Assembly (NCBI GenBank): GCA_050944475.1
Contig: JBMNRD010000008.1
Span: forward strand, 4,759-68,758
From: RGIG5612 sp050944475
GTDB taxonomy: Bacteria > Bacillota > Clostridia > Lachnospirales > Lachnospiraceae
Reading direction: 5' to 3'
Length of the DNA stretch: 64,000 nt
The notes below the pieces were generated by a model that ran no database searches, was not told where the DNA came from, and worked only from the letters and a program-made list of their open reading frames with translations. Both the position numbers and the translations under genes were made by a program. Positions 45,782 to 54,626 of this stretch are shown here, in pieces (position 1 is the first letter of the stretch; each line of letters begins with the position of its first letter).

Positions 45782-46089
45782 GTCCGTACAGAACATTGAT
45801 ATACATTCTGATAATGATTGTGGTAACATACCTGTGTAAGGCACTTCCGATTACGTTGATTCGCAGGCAGATAAAAAACAGGTTTATTAAGACTTTCCTG
45901 TACTATGTGCCTTATGTTACACTTGCGGTAATGACAGTGCCTGCCATAATTAACACGACCCAAAGCCCGATAGCCGGGGCAATCGCCTTGGGCGCGGGCA
46001 TTATTTTGGCATGGGTTACCGGCAACCTGTTTATAGTCGCCGGGGCTTGTGCGGCAGCGGTTTTTGTGGCGGAACTTTTTTTGATTTGA
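45778..46089 (+). CDS. azlD: branched-chain amino-acid exporter, small subunit AzlD
   Basis: A 103-aa protein with three to four membrane segments and the AzlD features 'VTYLCKALPITLI' and 'YYVPYVTLAVMTVPAI'. It starts with GTG in a 4-bp overlap with azlC, so translation is coupled. Confidence 0.92.
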   Translation: MSPYRTLIYILIMIVVTYLCKALPITLIRRQIKNRFIKTFLYYVPYVTLAVMTVPAIINTTQSPIAGAIALGAGIILAWVTGNLFIVAGACAAAVFVAELFLI

Positions 46090-46133
46090 CAAGGTAAGCA
46101 TGTCGGGGGAGCATCTTGCGGAAGGGAGAGCAC

Positions 46134-46721
46134 ATGAAGAAAATGGCTGTAATTAATCTGTGTATATGTGCGGCAATGGTGGCACTGCATATTGTATTGG
46201 AGGTTTTCTGTACCGTCAGAATCGGCAATGATTTAAAGATCTCCTTCAGCACCCTGCCGTTTATTTTCACCGCCATGATGTGCGGACCGGTTGAGGGAAT
46301 GTTGACGGCACTGACAGGTACATTGCTCAGCCAGATAATAACTTACGGAATAACAATCACCACCCCCTTCTGGGTTCTTCCCGGGGTGGTTCAGGCTCTT
46401 GCGGCCGGACTTATTTACAAAGGCTTCGGGCGCAGGACAAAATTAATTCCCGTCGGGGTAACCATTGCCGTCTCATGCTTCGTGCTGGTGATTTTCAACC
46501 TTTTTGCCAGTTATATGGACGGGGTAGTTATTTATAAATACTGGACAATCGAGGCATTGATTGCGGTAATTCCTTTCAGGCTCCTTGTCTATGTAGGAAT
46601 TGTGATTGTTTATACCGCCGTGGCAATGCCGATTTACAAGGTAGTGCAGACAATATGTCCGGGAGATTTGAAACGCGGGAAACAGAATCGTGAAAGGAAC
46701 ATCGATGAGCAAGAGAATTGA
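46134..46721 (+). CDS. ECF transporter S component, folate-type (FolT-like)
   Basis: A 195-aa membrane protein with six segments and the S-component pattern 'ISFSTLPFIFTAMMCGPVEG' at the second helix, typical of FolT/ThiW-like folate-family substrate-binding subunits. The ECF energy module is not in the window, as is normal for group II S components. Ribosome site gaagggag supports ATG 46134. It overlaps the next gene (metY) by 17 bp. The vitamin is predicted from family only. Confidence 0.78.
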   Translation: MKKMAVINLCICAAMVALHIVLEVFCTVRIGNDLKISFSTLPFIFTAMMCGPVEGMLTALTGTLLSQIITYGITITTPFWVLPGVVQALAAGLIYKGFGRRTKLIPVGVTIAVSCFVLVIFNLFASYMDGVVIYKYWTIEALIAVIPFRLLVYVGIVIVYTAVAMPIYKVVQTICPGDLKRGKQNRERNIDEQEN

Positions 46722-47982
46722 AACAAAATGCGTAATGAGCGGATATCGTCCCGGAAACGGAGACCCGCGTCAGATACCGATTTACCAAAGCACCACTTTT
46801 AAGTACGACACCTCGGAACAGATGGGGAAGCTTTTTGACCTTGAAGAGTCAGGCTATTTCTATACGCGGCTGCAAAATCCCACCAATGATCTGGTGGCTG
46901 CAAAACTGTGCGATATGGAGGGAGGAGTTGCCGCCATGCTGACCTCATCGGGGCAGGCCGCCAACTTCTTTGCCGTATTCAATATCTGTGAAAGCGGCGA
47001 ACACTTCATTTCTTCCTCGTCAATTTACGGGGGCACCTACAATCTCTTCGGGGTAACCATGAAGAAGATGGGGATTGAATGCACATTTGTTGACCAAAGT
47101 CTTTCATATGAGGAGCTTGCAAAATCTATCAGACCGAATACCAAGTGTATTTTCGGAGAAACCATTACCAACCCCACCGTGACCGTGCTTGACTTTGAAA
47201 AGTTTTCAAGGCTTGCCCATGACCATGGCATGCCGTTGATTGTGGACAACACTCTGGCAACTCCGGTCAATTGCAGACCCTTTGAGCATGGTGCCGACAT
47301 TGTAACTCATTCCACAACAAAGTATATTGACGGACACGGAGTATCCGTGGGCGGTGCAATTGTAGACAGCGGCAATTTTGACTGGATGGCCCATGCAAAG
47401 CGGTATCCGGGACTTACAACTCCGGATGAGTCATATCATGGAATCGCCTATGCGGAGAAGTTCGGCAAGTCCGCATATATAACCAAGGCAACCGCCCAGC
47501 TGATGAGGGACCTCGGGTGTATTCAATCACCGCAAAACTCGTTTTATGTCAATCTGGGGCTGGAGTCATTGCATGTTCGCATGGCGCGTCATTGTGAGAA
47601 TGCATACAAGGTGGCGAAGTATCTTAAAAATCACGAAAAAATCGCCTGGGTAAATTATCCCGGACTTGAGGATGATGAATATTATCCTCTTGCAAATAAA
47701 TACCTGCCAAACGGCACCTGCGGAGTATTGTGCTTCGGCGTGAAAGGGAGCAGGGAGGATGCGGAAAGATTCATGGACAGCTTGGAGCTGGCGGATATCG
47801 AGACACATGTTGCGGATGCACATACTTGTCTTCTGCATCCCGCAAGCCATACTCACAGGCAGCTTTCCGATGAACAGCTGCTTGAGGCGGGTGTTGCCCC
47901 TGACCTGATAAGGTTTTCTGTGGGTCTGGAAAATGCAGATGACATAATAGAAGACCTTGAGAGGGCTCTCGGGACCATTTGA
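46705..47982 (+). CDS. metY: O-acetylhomoserine sulfhydrylase-type PLP enzyme
   Basis: A 425-aa Cys/Met-metabolism PLP enzyme (MetY group). 'PIYQSTTFKYDT' at the N-terminus, 'SSGQAANFFAVFN' and the PLP lysine in 'THSTTKYIDGHGVSVGG' (about 208), 'NSFYVNLGLESLHVRM' and 'HPASHTHRQLSDEQL' at the C-terminus. It makes homocysteine (or methionine precursors) from O-acetylhomoserine and sulfide; a gamma-lyase activity cannot be excluded. Ribosome site aaagga. The gene overlaps the S-component gene. Confidence 0.88.
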   Translation: MSKRIETKCVMSGYRPGNGDPRQIPIYQSTTFKYDTSEQMGKLFDLEESGYFYTRLQNPTNDLVAAKLCDMEGGVAAMLTSSGQAANFFAVFNICESGEHFISSSSIYGGTYNLFGVTMKKMGIECTFVDQSLSYEELAKSIRPNTKCIFGETITNPTVTVLDFEKFSRLAHDHGMPLIVDNTLATPVNCRPFEHGADIVTHSTTKYIDGHGVSVGGAIVDSGNFDWMAHAKRYPGLTTPDESYHGIAYAEKFGKSAYITKATAQLMRDLGCIQSPQNSFYVNLGLESLHVRMARHCENAYKVAKYLKNHEKIAWVNYPGLEDDEYYPLANKYLPNGTCGVLCFGVKGSREDAERFMDSLELADIETHVADAHTCLLHPASHTHRQLSDEQLLEAGVAPDLIRFSVGLENADDIIEDLERALGTI

Positions 47983-48013
47983 GACGGACAGACTTTGAAC
48001 AGGAGGAGCATAA

Positions 48014-48595
48014 ATGGAATTATTTGAAGCAATAGCGGGAAGACGCTCAATCAGAAAGTACAAGGATACACCAATTGCCGAGGACGACATCAGGGACATA
48101 ATCAATGCAGGCTGCATGGCACCCTCAGGCACCAACATACAGCCCTGGTACTATGTGGCAATCAGCAATCCGGAGGCCTTAAGGGAGCTGAGGGAAATCG
48201 CCGCCAAGGGAGCGCAGGGTTTTCTTCCGAAGCTTGCCGAAAGGTTCAAGGAGCATCCCGAAGTAATAAAAACAACCATGAGTTTTGTAAGCAATATGGG
48301 TAATGCCCCTCTGGTAATCCTTGCCTTTTTAAGGATAAATGATGCCGCCGGGCGCAGGGATACAATGATTCAAAGCGTTGCAGCCGGCATTCAGAACATG
48401 ATGCTTGCCGCCTACAGCAAGGGAATAGGTTCCTGCTGGATGACGGCTCTTGTAACGGGTGGTGTAGGTCCGCTGGTTAAGGAAAGGTTTGCACCTGACA
48501 GAGGAGATCTTGTTGCCACAATCACCTTCGGTTATCCGGACCAGGAGGTTAAGGCTCCGAAACGAAAGGACGACAGATACGAAATAATAATTTAA
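48014..48595 (+). CDS. nitroreductase-family flavoprotein
   Basis: A 193-aa FMN oxidoreductase: 'AGRRSIRKYKDTPI' (FMN phosphate-binding), 'CMAPSGTNIQPWYYVA' and 'GIGSCWMTAL' with 'TFGYPDQEVKAPKRK'. Typical of nitroreductase/NADH dehydrogenase-like enzymes that reduce nitro groups or quinones. It lies 31 bp after metY with ribosome site aggagg, probably in the same transcript. Substrate unknown. Confidence 0.9.
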   Translation: MELFEAIAGRRSIRKYKDTPIAEDDIRDIINAGCMAPSGTNIQPWYYVAISNPEALRELREIAAKGAQGFLPKLAERFKEHPEVIKTTMSFVSNMGNAPLVILAFLRINDAAGRRDTMIQSVAAGIQNMMLAAYSKGIGSCWMTALVTGGVGPLVKERFAPDRGDLVATITFGYPDQEVKAPKRKDDRYEIII

Positions 48596-48626
48596 TTTCT
48601 GAACATTTGCCAGGGAGGTGTTATTT

Positions 48627-49397
48627 CTGAAAACATTGGAGCAGCTTAAGGAATGGTATGTCAGCGCCGTCAAATCCGCACTCGTTTTGAACTTCGGATG
48701 CCTTGAGCGGGAAGCGGAAGAGGCCGTGTCAGCCTATCGCCTTAGAGAGAAGTTGGATGAAGACCCTATGGGACAGCTTGCCAACAATATCGAGGGTGTT
48801 GCCGAGGACATCGCCGGAAAGGAATTTGTGGGGCGGCCCTCGGGAATGATCTACAAGGGCTACTATGCCAACATCAGGTTTGACTCAGAACTTAAACATC
48901 TCTACGGAAAGATTGAGGGCATCAGAGAGTTCATCGCCTTCGAGTCGGAGACCGTTGAAGAAATCGAAGAGAAGTTTCATAAGGCGGTTGATGACTATCT
49001 TGCTTTTTGCAAAGACAGGGGTAAAAAACCTGAGCAGGGCATTGAGTTGCTTCCAAAGACCCGCATCGGATTCCTTGGGGGACTTAAGGGAAAGGATTTG
49101 CCACGGCCCGGTTCCGGAAACTTAAAAAGTAAGTCATCCGCTGCGTCACACAGCAACCCGGACGGGGAGAAATTCTTAAGCAGCATGTCCGTCATTGCAG
49201 CCGGAGAAGATGACGAGACGAGCCCCCGGCAAACCTTTAATCATTCACGTACGGAACAGGCAGGGCAGGACATGTCTGATGAGGAGTTTCTCAGGTTTAT
49301 GGGTATAAATCCCGAGGACAGGACAGGGGCCGGTGATATGTCCGATGAGGAGTTTCTCCATTCAATGGGAATAGACCCGGAAGATGTAATATTATAA
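48627..49397 (+). CDS. HicB-like domain protein with C-terminal repeat
   Basis: An about 256-aa protein with a central HicB-type domain (about 70-130: 'GYYANIRFDSELKHLYGKI', then 'FHKAVDDYLAFCKDRGK'). The C-terminal part is low-complexity and carries two copies of 'MSDEEFL.-FMGI.PED' 26 residues apart. The start is uncertain: the ribosome site gggaggtg (48612-48619) is followed by CTG 48627 and TTG 48636, with no ATG, so a non-ATG start is likely. No HicA toxin gene is adjacent, hence not an evident toxin-antitoxin pair. Confidence 0.6.
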   Translation: MKTLEQLKEWYVSAVKSALVLNFGCLEREAEEAVSAYRLREKLDEDPMGQLANNIEGVAEDIAGKEFVGRPSGMIYKGYYANIRFDSELKHLYGKIEGIREFIAFESETVEEIEEKFHKAVDDYLAFCKDRGKKPEQGIELLPKTRIGFLGGLKGKDLPRPGSGNLKSKSSAASHSNPDGEKFLSSMSVIAAGEDDETSPRQTFNHSRTEQAGQDMSDEEFLRFMGINPEDRTGAGDMSDEEFLHSMGIDPEDVIL

Positions 49398-49447
49398 AAA
49401 CCGAAAGTTGTTAAAGAGACCGGAAACCGGAAGACAATCGGTTTGAT

Positions 49448-49478
49448 GCCGCAAGCCCCTGCAGGCTTGAGGCCTTTT
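49448..49478 (+). terminator. Rho-independent terminator
   Basis: GCCGCAAGCC (49448-49457) pairs with GGCTTGAGGC (49464-49473), one mismatch, followed by a short T-run. It ends the transcript before the catabolic-type locus. Confidence 0.7.
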
Positions 49479-49603
49479 GTCACAGTTATTATGTGGGAGT
49501 TGTATTTTTGTACGGCTTGCTTAAATTCTCAAATTCCGAAAGAATAGAGGTGAATCCGTTCCAGGCATAGACAAAATCTATAACAGTTAAAGAAAAACCG
49601 CAT

Positions 49604-49650
49604 TTTACTCACTCCTAGGGCAGCTATATAATTGTACATGTGAGCATGTA
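49604..49650 (+). promoter_or_regulatory. promoter of the DASS transporter gene
   Basis: TTTACT (49604-49609), 17-bp spacer, TATAAT (49627-49632). Directly downstream is the short palindrome TACATG-TGAG-CATGTA (49635-49650), in operator position. The transporter ATG is 31 bp further. Confidence 0.6.
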
Positions 49651-49680
49651 TATTGGTGCTTTTCAGGAAGGAGAAAATAC

Positions 49681-51150
49681 ATGAGTTCAAAAACAAAAAA
49701 AACAGAAGCGCAGCCTTTTGAGGCGCTTCATAAAGAACCGGGTTCTTTTTTTAAAAACATTGATTTTAAAAGGCTTGGCGGGTTATTAATTGCCGCAGTG
49801 CTTATTGCCTTTTTTGCGTTATTTCCGCCCTTTAAGGGACTGAGTGAAGAGGGCATGGCTTCAATCGGATTTTTCCTGGCAGCCATAGTGCTTTTTATCT
49901 TGCAGGTTGCACCATTAGCGGTTGTTTCCCTGTCGCTCATGATATTGCTTCCTTTTTTCAAAATCACAACTTTGAGTGAGATTTATGCCAATTTCGGCGG
50001 CACCAGCTTCTTTTTTCTGCTTTTTGCATTCGGAGTAACGGGTGCAATATCCAATACAACCCTACCGCTTAGGATATCAGCATGGGTTACGAAGATTTCA
50101 AAGGGTAATCCCAAGGCTCTGATTTACGGGTTCCTCTTTGCCTCGGCAATTATATCGGGCTTTATGAGTAATTTCGGAACACTCATTATGTTCTACGGAA
50201 TCATTTCCATGTTTCTGAAGTCTGCGGGAATGAAGCCGGGACAAACTCAGCTTGGAAAGGCCCTGGTCATCGGAGTTTCCATTTCATCTGCGATTGGGGG
50301 TTTCATGTCACCGGCCGGAACTCCGGGCAACCTGATTACCCAAGCCATGCTTTTGGATCTGGGATATGACATCACCTTCGCTAAGTGGTTTGTTATGTGT
50401 ACACCGTTTGCATTGCTTGCCACCTTCCTGGTGGCTACCTCGGTTATTATTCTTTTCAAACCTGAAAAGATGCCTCAAGCGGCGCGGCAGGCAGTTTTTG
50501 ACGCCAAGGAGAAACTCGGCCCCATGACCTCAAGGGAAACTAAGGCCATAATTATTGTTCTCATAACAATTGCCCTCTGGTTTGCAAGCAGCTGGGTAAG
50601 TTTCCTTAATACGACCGTTGTTGCAGGTTGTGCATTCTTCATAATGTTTCTTCCGGGAGTCGACTTGATGGACTGGAAGACTTATGTTCGTGAAACGGAC
50701 TGGAACATGCTTTTCCTTGTGGGAAGTGTGGCAATTACAATGGGATGTGTAAATTCTACCGGTGCAATTGCATGGATATCTGATAAGATGTTCTCAGGAC
50801 TGGGCAACATGAGCGGATATATTATGATGTTGGTTGTAGGCCTGTTTGTATGTGCGCTGCGTGTGTGTATTCCGACGGCTCCTTCCATGAGCGCAATATT
50901 TGTACCTATTATGGTGGGTATTGCTATGGCGGTAGGTAAAGAGTATACGGTTTCATTGGCCATGCTCCCGACTTTCTGGAGTGTGGCAAGTATGTCTCTT
51001 GTATTTACTGAACCGATGTTTGTATATACTCACGGAAGCGGATATTTCACTCCAGGCGAATTTTTCAAGGCGGGTCTGGGCCCGACCGTTATTTTGCTGT
51101 TATTTACCGCCTGGGCATTTCCTGTATGGTTTGGTCTTTTCGGCTTCTGA
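49681..51150 (+). CDS. DASS/SLC13-family anion transporter
   Basis: A 489-aa membrane protein with a 30-residue soluble N-terminus and about 12 segments. Two family hairpin/motif regions are visible: 'SSAIGGFMSPAGTPGNL' (about 200) and 'RVCIPTAPSMSAIFVPI' (about 400), the pseudo-symmetric substrate sites of divalent-anion:Na+ symporters (dicarboxylates, sulfate, tartrate). The usual SNT tripeptides are replaced by GTP and TAP, so the substrate may be atypical. As first gene before the molybdoenzymes, it probably imports the pathway substrate or exports an acid product. Ribosome site aaggag. Confidence 0.85.
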   Translation: MSSKTKKTEAQPFEALHKEPGSFFKNIDFKRLGGLLIAAVLIAFFALFPPFKGLSEEGMASIGFFLAAIVLFILQVAPLAVVSLSLMILLPFFKITTLSEIYANFGGTSFFFLLFAFGVTGAISNTTLPLRISAWVTKISKGNPKALIYGFLFASAIISGFMSNFGTLIMFYGIISMFLKSAGMKPGQTQLGKALVIGVSISSAIGGFMSPAGTPGNLITQAMLLDLGYDITFAKWFVMCTPFALLATFLVATSVIILFKPEKMPQAARQAVFDAKEKLGPMTSRETKAIIIVLITIALWFASSWVSFLNTTVVAGCAFFIMFLPGVDLMDWKTYVRETDWNMLFLVGSVAITMGCVNSTGAIAWISDKMFSGLGNMSGYIMMLVVGLFVCALRVCIPTAPSMSAIFVPIMVGIAMAVGKEYTVSLAMLPTFWSVASMSLVFTEPMFVYTHGSGYFTPGEFFKAGLGPTVILLLFTAWAFPVWFGLFGF

Positions 51151-51206
51151 TTTCTAAGGGTGCTGCAAAGAGACTTTGAGATATTTTGAAAGAGAGGTAA
51201 CGGATT

Positions 51207-51932
51207 ATGTTATTATCCATCAACAGTTTATATGGCTCGGGAGGAAATGAAATTGCCTTTGCCTTAGGGGAAAGGCTTGGATATACCATATATGACGGAG
51301 AACTGACGGCTCAAGCCGTGGCTGAATCAGGTGTGGATATGTTAACATCCACATTGGATTTTTATGATGAAAATATGGAAATTTTAAATGAAAAAAACAA
51401 ATCAAAGCCGTATTCAAGGGCACTTATGAAACTTGAGCTGGATGTGCTTCCGATCGCATTTACCGAGCATATCACCGGTGTCAACACGCACGGGAGCAGC
51501 GTGCTTTCACAGTATATGGATTCGGCACCCATTAACTTTTCCGAGGGCAATGCCATCAAGCAGAAAAATGATATTGAAAGGATTAAGTTTGCCCAGGCTC
51601 ATGCCATTCTCAATGCGGCGGAGAAGGGTAATTCAATCTTCATCGGAAGAAGCTCCAGCTATGTTCTTGACGGCAGGGATGACACCTTGAGGTTTTTCTT
51701 TACTGCAAGCATGGAGTCTTGCGAAAGGAGAATTGCCGACAAATATGGGTTTGACAATCCCAAGGAAGCAACCCGGCTGATACGAAGGACCAATTACAGA
51801 AGGGCTTATTTCTTCGAAACCTTCACTGGTCTGAAATGGGGCGAGCCGATTAACTATGACTACTGTATCAACACGGACAGAGTAAGCTGCGACAAGATTG
51901 TGGATTTAATAGTGAGGCTTGTAGAAGGGTAA
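51207..51932 (+). CDS. cytidylate-kinase-like family protein
   Basis: A 241-aa P-loop protein of the Cytidylate_kin2 group: 'SINSLYGSGGNEIAFALGE' (the usual GSGGREIA with Asn for Arg), 'GYTIYDGELT', 'SIFIGRSSSYVL' and 'RIADKYGF'. In anaerobic gut and sediment bacteria such proteins often stand beside transporters and oxidoreductase genes; their substrate is not known and they are probably not CMP kinases. A decayed copy of its 3' part is found at 59270-59358, showing that this gene was part of a segmental duplication with the molybdoenzyme. Ribosome site gagagg. Confidence 0.8.
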   Translation: MLLSINSLYGSGGNEIAFALGERLGYTIYDGELTAQAVAESGVDMLTSTLDFYDENMEILNEKNKSKPYSRALMKLELDVLPIAFTEHITGVNTHGSSVLSQYMDSAPINFSEGNAIKQKNDIERIKFAQAHAILNAAEKGNSIFIGRSSSYVLDGRDDTLRFFFTASMESCERRIADKYGFDNPKEATRLIRRTNYRRAYFFETFTGLKWGEPINYDYCINTDRVSCDKIVDLIVRLVEG

Positions 51933-52032
51933 AGAAAAGACACCTGCGTATAATTGTGTGGATTTAAAAAAGAGAGCTTCCCGCATCATATTTTTCGGCA
52001 ATGCGGGTAATGTCGATTGAAGAATTTTATCT

Positions 52033-52053
52033 CTATTATGATATAGATAATAG
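52033..52053. promoter_or_regulatory. inverted repeat upstream of the transhydroxylase operon
   Basis: Perfect inverted repeat CTATTAT-N7-ATAATAG between the kinase-like gene and the transhydroxylase start. It contains an ATTAT/ATAAT pair of the LysR-box kind; the LysR gene at 58349 is a candidate binder (inference). Not present before copy 2 (61828). Confidence 0.45.
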
Positions 52054-52090
52054 TATAGATTGTTTTTTGCAGAAGACAGGAGGATTAAGT

Positions 52091-54625
52091 ATGGAACAGA
52101 TGTTTACCAACATGACGGGCGGCGGTCCGGTATCTGTTTATGTTAAAGATGGCAGAATAACCCGTATACGCCCTTTGCAGATTCCCGAGTGCGATTTTCC
52201 GGAGCCTTGGGTAATCGAAGCGCAAGGAAAGCACTATTCTCCGCCGAAGGCTTTCCGCCTCAGCCCGCCGGTTCATGGCGAGAGAAATCGTGTTTATTCG
52301 GAAGACCGCATCCTTTATCCGATGAAGCGTGTCGACTGGGATCCGAACGGGGAAAGAAATCCGCAGAACCGCGGCAAGTCCGGCTACGAACGGATTTCAT
52401 GGGATGAGGCGACAACCATCATCGCCGATGAAATTCAGCGCGTTCAAGCTAAGTACGGCGAGGCCTCTGTCTCCGGAACGGCTTCATCTCATCACAACTG
52501 GGGTGTTGTCGGATACAGGATGGGACCGTTTGACCGCTTCATGCATATGATTCATTTCACACCTGTACATCATAATCCGGACTCATGGGAAGGCTGGCAC
52601 TGGGGCGCCACCCACACCTACGGATTCCATTGGAGGCTCGGAATGCCCGAGCAGTTCAACCTGCTTGAGGATGCTCTTCAAAATACCGAAATGATTGTTT
52701 TCTGGTCAAACGATCCGGACTCAACCCGAGGCACTTACTCAGGCCAGGAGTCGCATATCTGGCGGGTATGGCTTAAGGAAAAAGGAATTAAGGCCGTATT
52801 CATTGACCCGTTATACAACTATACGGCGGCTGTTATGGACGGAACATGGTTTAGTCCGCGCCCGGGTTCGGACACGGCTCTTGCCATGGCCATCGCTTAT
52901 GTCTGGATTGAGGAGGGTACATACGATAAGGCATATGTTGAAGACCGCACCGTCGGATTCGAGAAGTTCCGCGCATACATCATGGGCGAGAGCGAAGATA
53001 TGTATCCGAAGACACCCGAATGGGCAGAGGCTCAGTCGGGAATCCCGGCCCGTAAGATACGCGCGCTTGCACGCGAGTGGGCGCAGAAGCGGACCTGCCT
53101 TTCATCGGGCTGCCGCGGCGGCCAGGGCGGTGCCTGCCGTGCGGCATACGCTACCGAATGGGCCCGTATGATGGTTCTTCTTCAGGCTATGCAGGGGCTT
53201 GGAAAGCCGGGCGTATCCATTTGGGGAACAACCATGGGCGCGCCCGCAAGCTACAAGTGGTTCCCGGGATATGCCGAGCCCGCGACCCAGATGGGCCGCT
53301 CACCTGTTGCCAAGACTAATGTTTGGGCAGGCAATCCGACAAAGCAGCGGCTGTATCGTCTGAATGTTCCGGATGCCATACTTGACGGACATTATGATTT
53401 CACCGGAGAGCCCCCTTGCGGAGCAACCCTTGAGCAGCAGTTTGTTAAGAAGCAGTACCCTATTGAAGCAAAGATTCATATGTGGTATCGTTACGGCGGC
53501 TCCTTCATCGGCACGATGTCCGATACAAACAAATGGGTTAAGATGTATCAGTCCCCCGAGCTTGAGTGCGTAGTTAACCAGGACTGCTGGTTCTCAAGCG
53601 AGACAAGGATGGCCGATATCATCCTTCCCGCATGCACCAACTTTGAGCGTAACGATATGGGCGAATGGGCTGCCTGCGGCGGCTATACAACCATGTCACA
53701 TGTAGGAAACAACTGGCGTGTAATCGTTCGTCAGCAGAAGGCTATCGAGCCCCTCGGAGAGTCCAAGAGCGACTATGAGATTTTACGCCTTATTTCCGCG
53801 AAACTGGGCAGAGAACTTGAATTTACCGAGGGCAACACCGAGGACGATTGGGCGCGCAAATATTTTGAGCTTTCTGATATAGCCAGGGACGGGGATATCA
53901 CATGGGAAGAGTTCAACAAGAAGGGCTACTATCTCGTTCCGTGCCCGGACGCTTCTCATCCGACAAGAAAAGCCGTCGCTATGCGCTGGTTTGCCGAAGG
54001 CCGTGACTGCGATACTCCCGACCCGAGTAATACCAAGGTCAAAGCAGGCAAGCCGGCCGAGCTGAGTACATATTCGGGCAAGATCGAGTTTGCTTCCGAA
54101 TCTCTCAGGGCACATACGCCTCATGACGGAGAACGTCCGGTTGTTCCGCGCTTCATTCCGTCATGGGAGGGATATAAGAGCGATCAGTGGTACAAATATC
54201 CGCTGCAAATCATCTCACCGCATCCGCGCTTTTCGTTCCACACTCATTATGATAAGCATGTGAGCTGGTTAAACGACATCCCGATGCACCGTGTAATGAA
54301 GGACGGATATCCTTACTGGCCATGCCGCATTAATCCGGCTGACGCTAAGGAACGCGGAATAGAGGAAGGACAGCTTGTCGAGGTTTACAATGATCGCGGC
54401 AGCGTCATTTGCATCGCGTCCGTTACGGAAAGAGTTCCTGCCGGAGTCCTTCACAGCTACGGATGCTCCGCGTGGTACGACCCGATTGAGCCGGGCGTGC
54501 CCGGTTCAACCGATAAAGCCGGCTGCATTAACCTGCTTACGGCGTCAACACTGATGAGCAAGAACGTGCCCGGCATGACGCCGAACTCATGCCTGTGCGA
54601 GATTAGAAAGTGGGAGGAGAAATAA
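52091..54625 (+). CDS. pyrogallol-phloroglucinol transhydroxylase-type molybdenum enzyme, large subunit (AthL-like), copy 1
   Basis: An 844-aa DMSO-reductase-family protein that follows the Pelobacter acidigallici transhydroxylase large subunit along its length. Like that enzyme it lacks an N-terminal [4Fe-4S] motif. By alignment from memory (offset 10), the Mo ligand is Ser165 in 'NPDSWEGWHWG', His134 and Tyr142-Arg143 ('SSHHNWGVVGYR') correspond to active-site His144, Tyr152, Arg153, and Asp164 to Asp174. The known enzyme moves hydroxyl groups between polyphenols without net redox change. ATG 52091 has ribosome site aggagg and the identical start context in copy 2; an in-frame ATG 90 bp upstream is rejected. 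The small-subunit gene follows after 1 bp. The exact substrate may differ. Confidence 0.88.
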   Translation: MEQMFTNMTGGGPVSVYVKDGRITRIRPLQIPECDFPEPWVIEAQGKHYSPPKAFRLSPPVHGERNRVYSEDRILYPMKRVDWDPNGERNPQNRGKSGYERISWDEATTIIADEIQRVQAKYGEASVSGTASSHHNWGVVGYRMGPFDRFMHMIHFTPVHHNPDSWEGWHWGATHTYGFHWRLGMPEQFNLLEDALQNTEMIVFWSNDPDSTRGTYSGQESHIWRVWLKEKGIKAVFIDPLYNYTAAVMDGTWFSPRPGSDTALAMAIAYVWIEEGTYDKAYVEDRTVGFEKFRAYIMGESEDMYPKTPEWAEAQSGIPARKIRALAREWAQKRTCLSSGCRGGQGGACRAAYATEWARMMVLLQAMQGLGKPGVSIWGTTMGAPASYKWFPGYAEPATQMGRSPVAKTNVWAGNPTKQRLYRLNVPDAILDGHYDFTGEPPCGATLEQQFVKKQYPIEAKIHMWYRYGGSFIGTMSDTNKWVKMYQSPELECVVNQDCWFSSETRMADIILPACTNFERNDMGEWAACGGYTTMSHVGNNWRVIVRQQKAIEPLGESKSDYEILRLISAKLGRELEFTEGNTEDDWARKYFELSDIARDGDITWEEFNKKGYYLVPCPDASHPTRKAVAMRWFAEGRDCDTPDPSNTKVKAGKPAELSTYSGKIEFASESLRAHTPHDGERPVVPRFIPSWEGYKSDQWYKYPLQIISPHPRFSFHTHYDKHVSWLNDIPMHRVMKDGYPYWPCRINPADAKERGIEEGQLVEVYNDRGSVICIASVTERVPAGVLHSYGCSAWYDPIEPGVPGSTDKAGCINLLTASTLMSKNVPGMTPNSCLCEIRKWEEK
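52574..53106. repeat. 533-bp tract identical to 62311-62843 (probable gene conversion)
   Basis: Between copy 1 and copy 2 of the large-subunit gene (constant offset 9737 bp, no indels), I see no difference over this tract, while the 480 bp before and the 1 kb after carry many differences. Such a sharp boundary inside two paralogous genes points to recent gene conversion. Confidence 0.8.
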
Positions 54626-54626
54626 C

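Noticed and set aside
48618..49397. HicAB toxin-antitoxin system
   Set aside because: No small HicA-type double-stranded-RNA-binding gene is adjacent on either side.
52001..52090. N-terminal extension of transhydroxylase copy 1
   Set aside because: The 30 extra codons lie before a strong ribosome site, overlap an operator-like palindrome and are absent from copy 2.
53783..54124. Antisense open frame conserved in both large-subunit copies (also 63520-63861)
   Set aside because: It is kept only because the coding strand is duplicated; codon pattern and context belong to the plus-strand gene.
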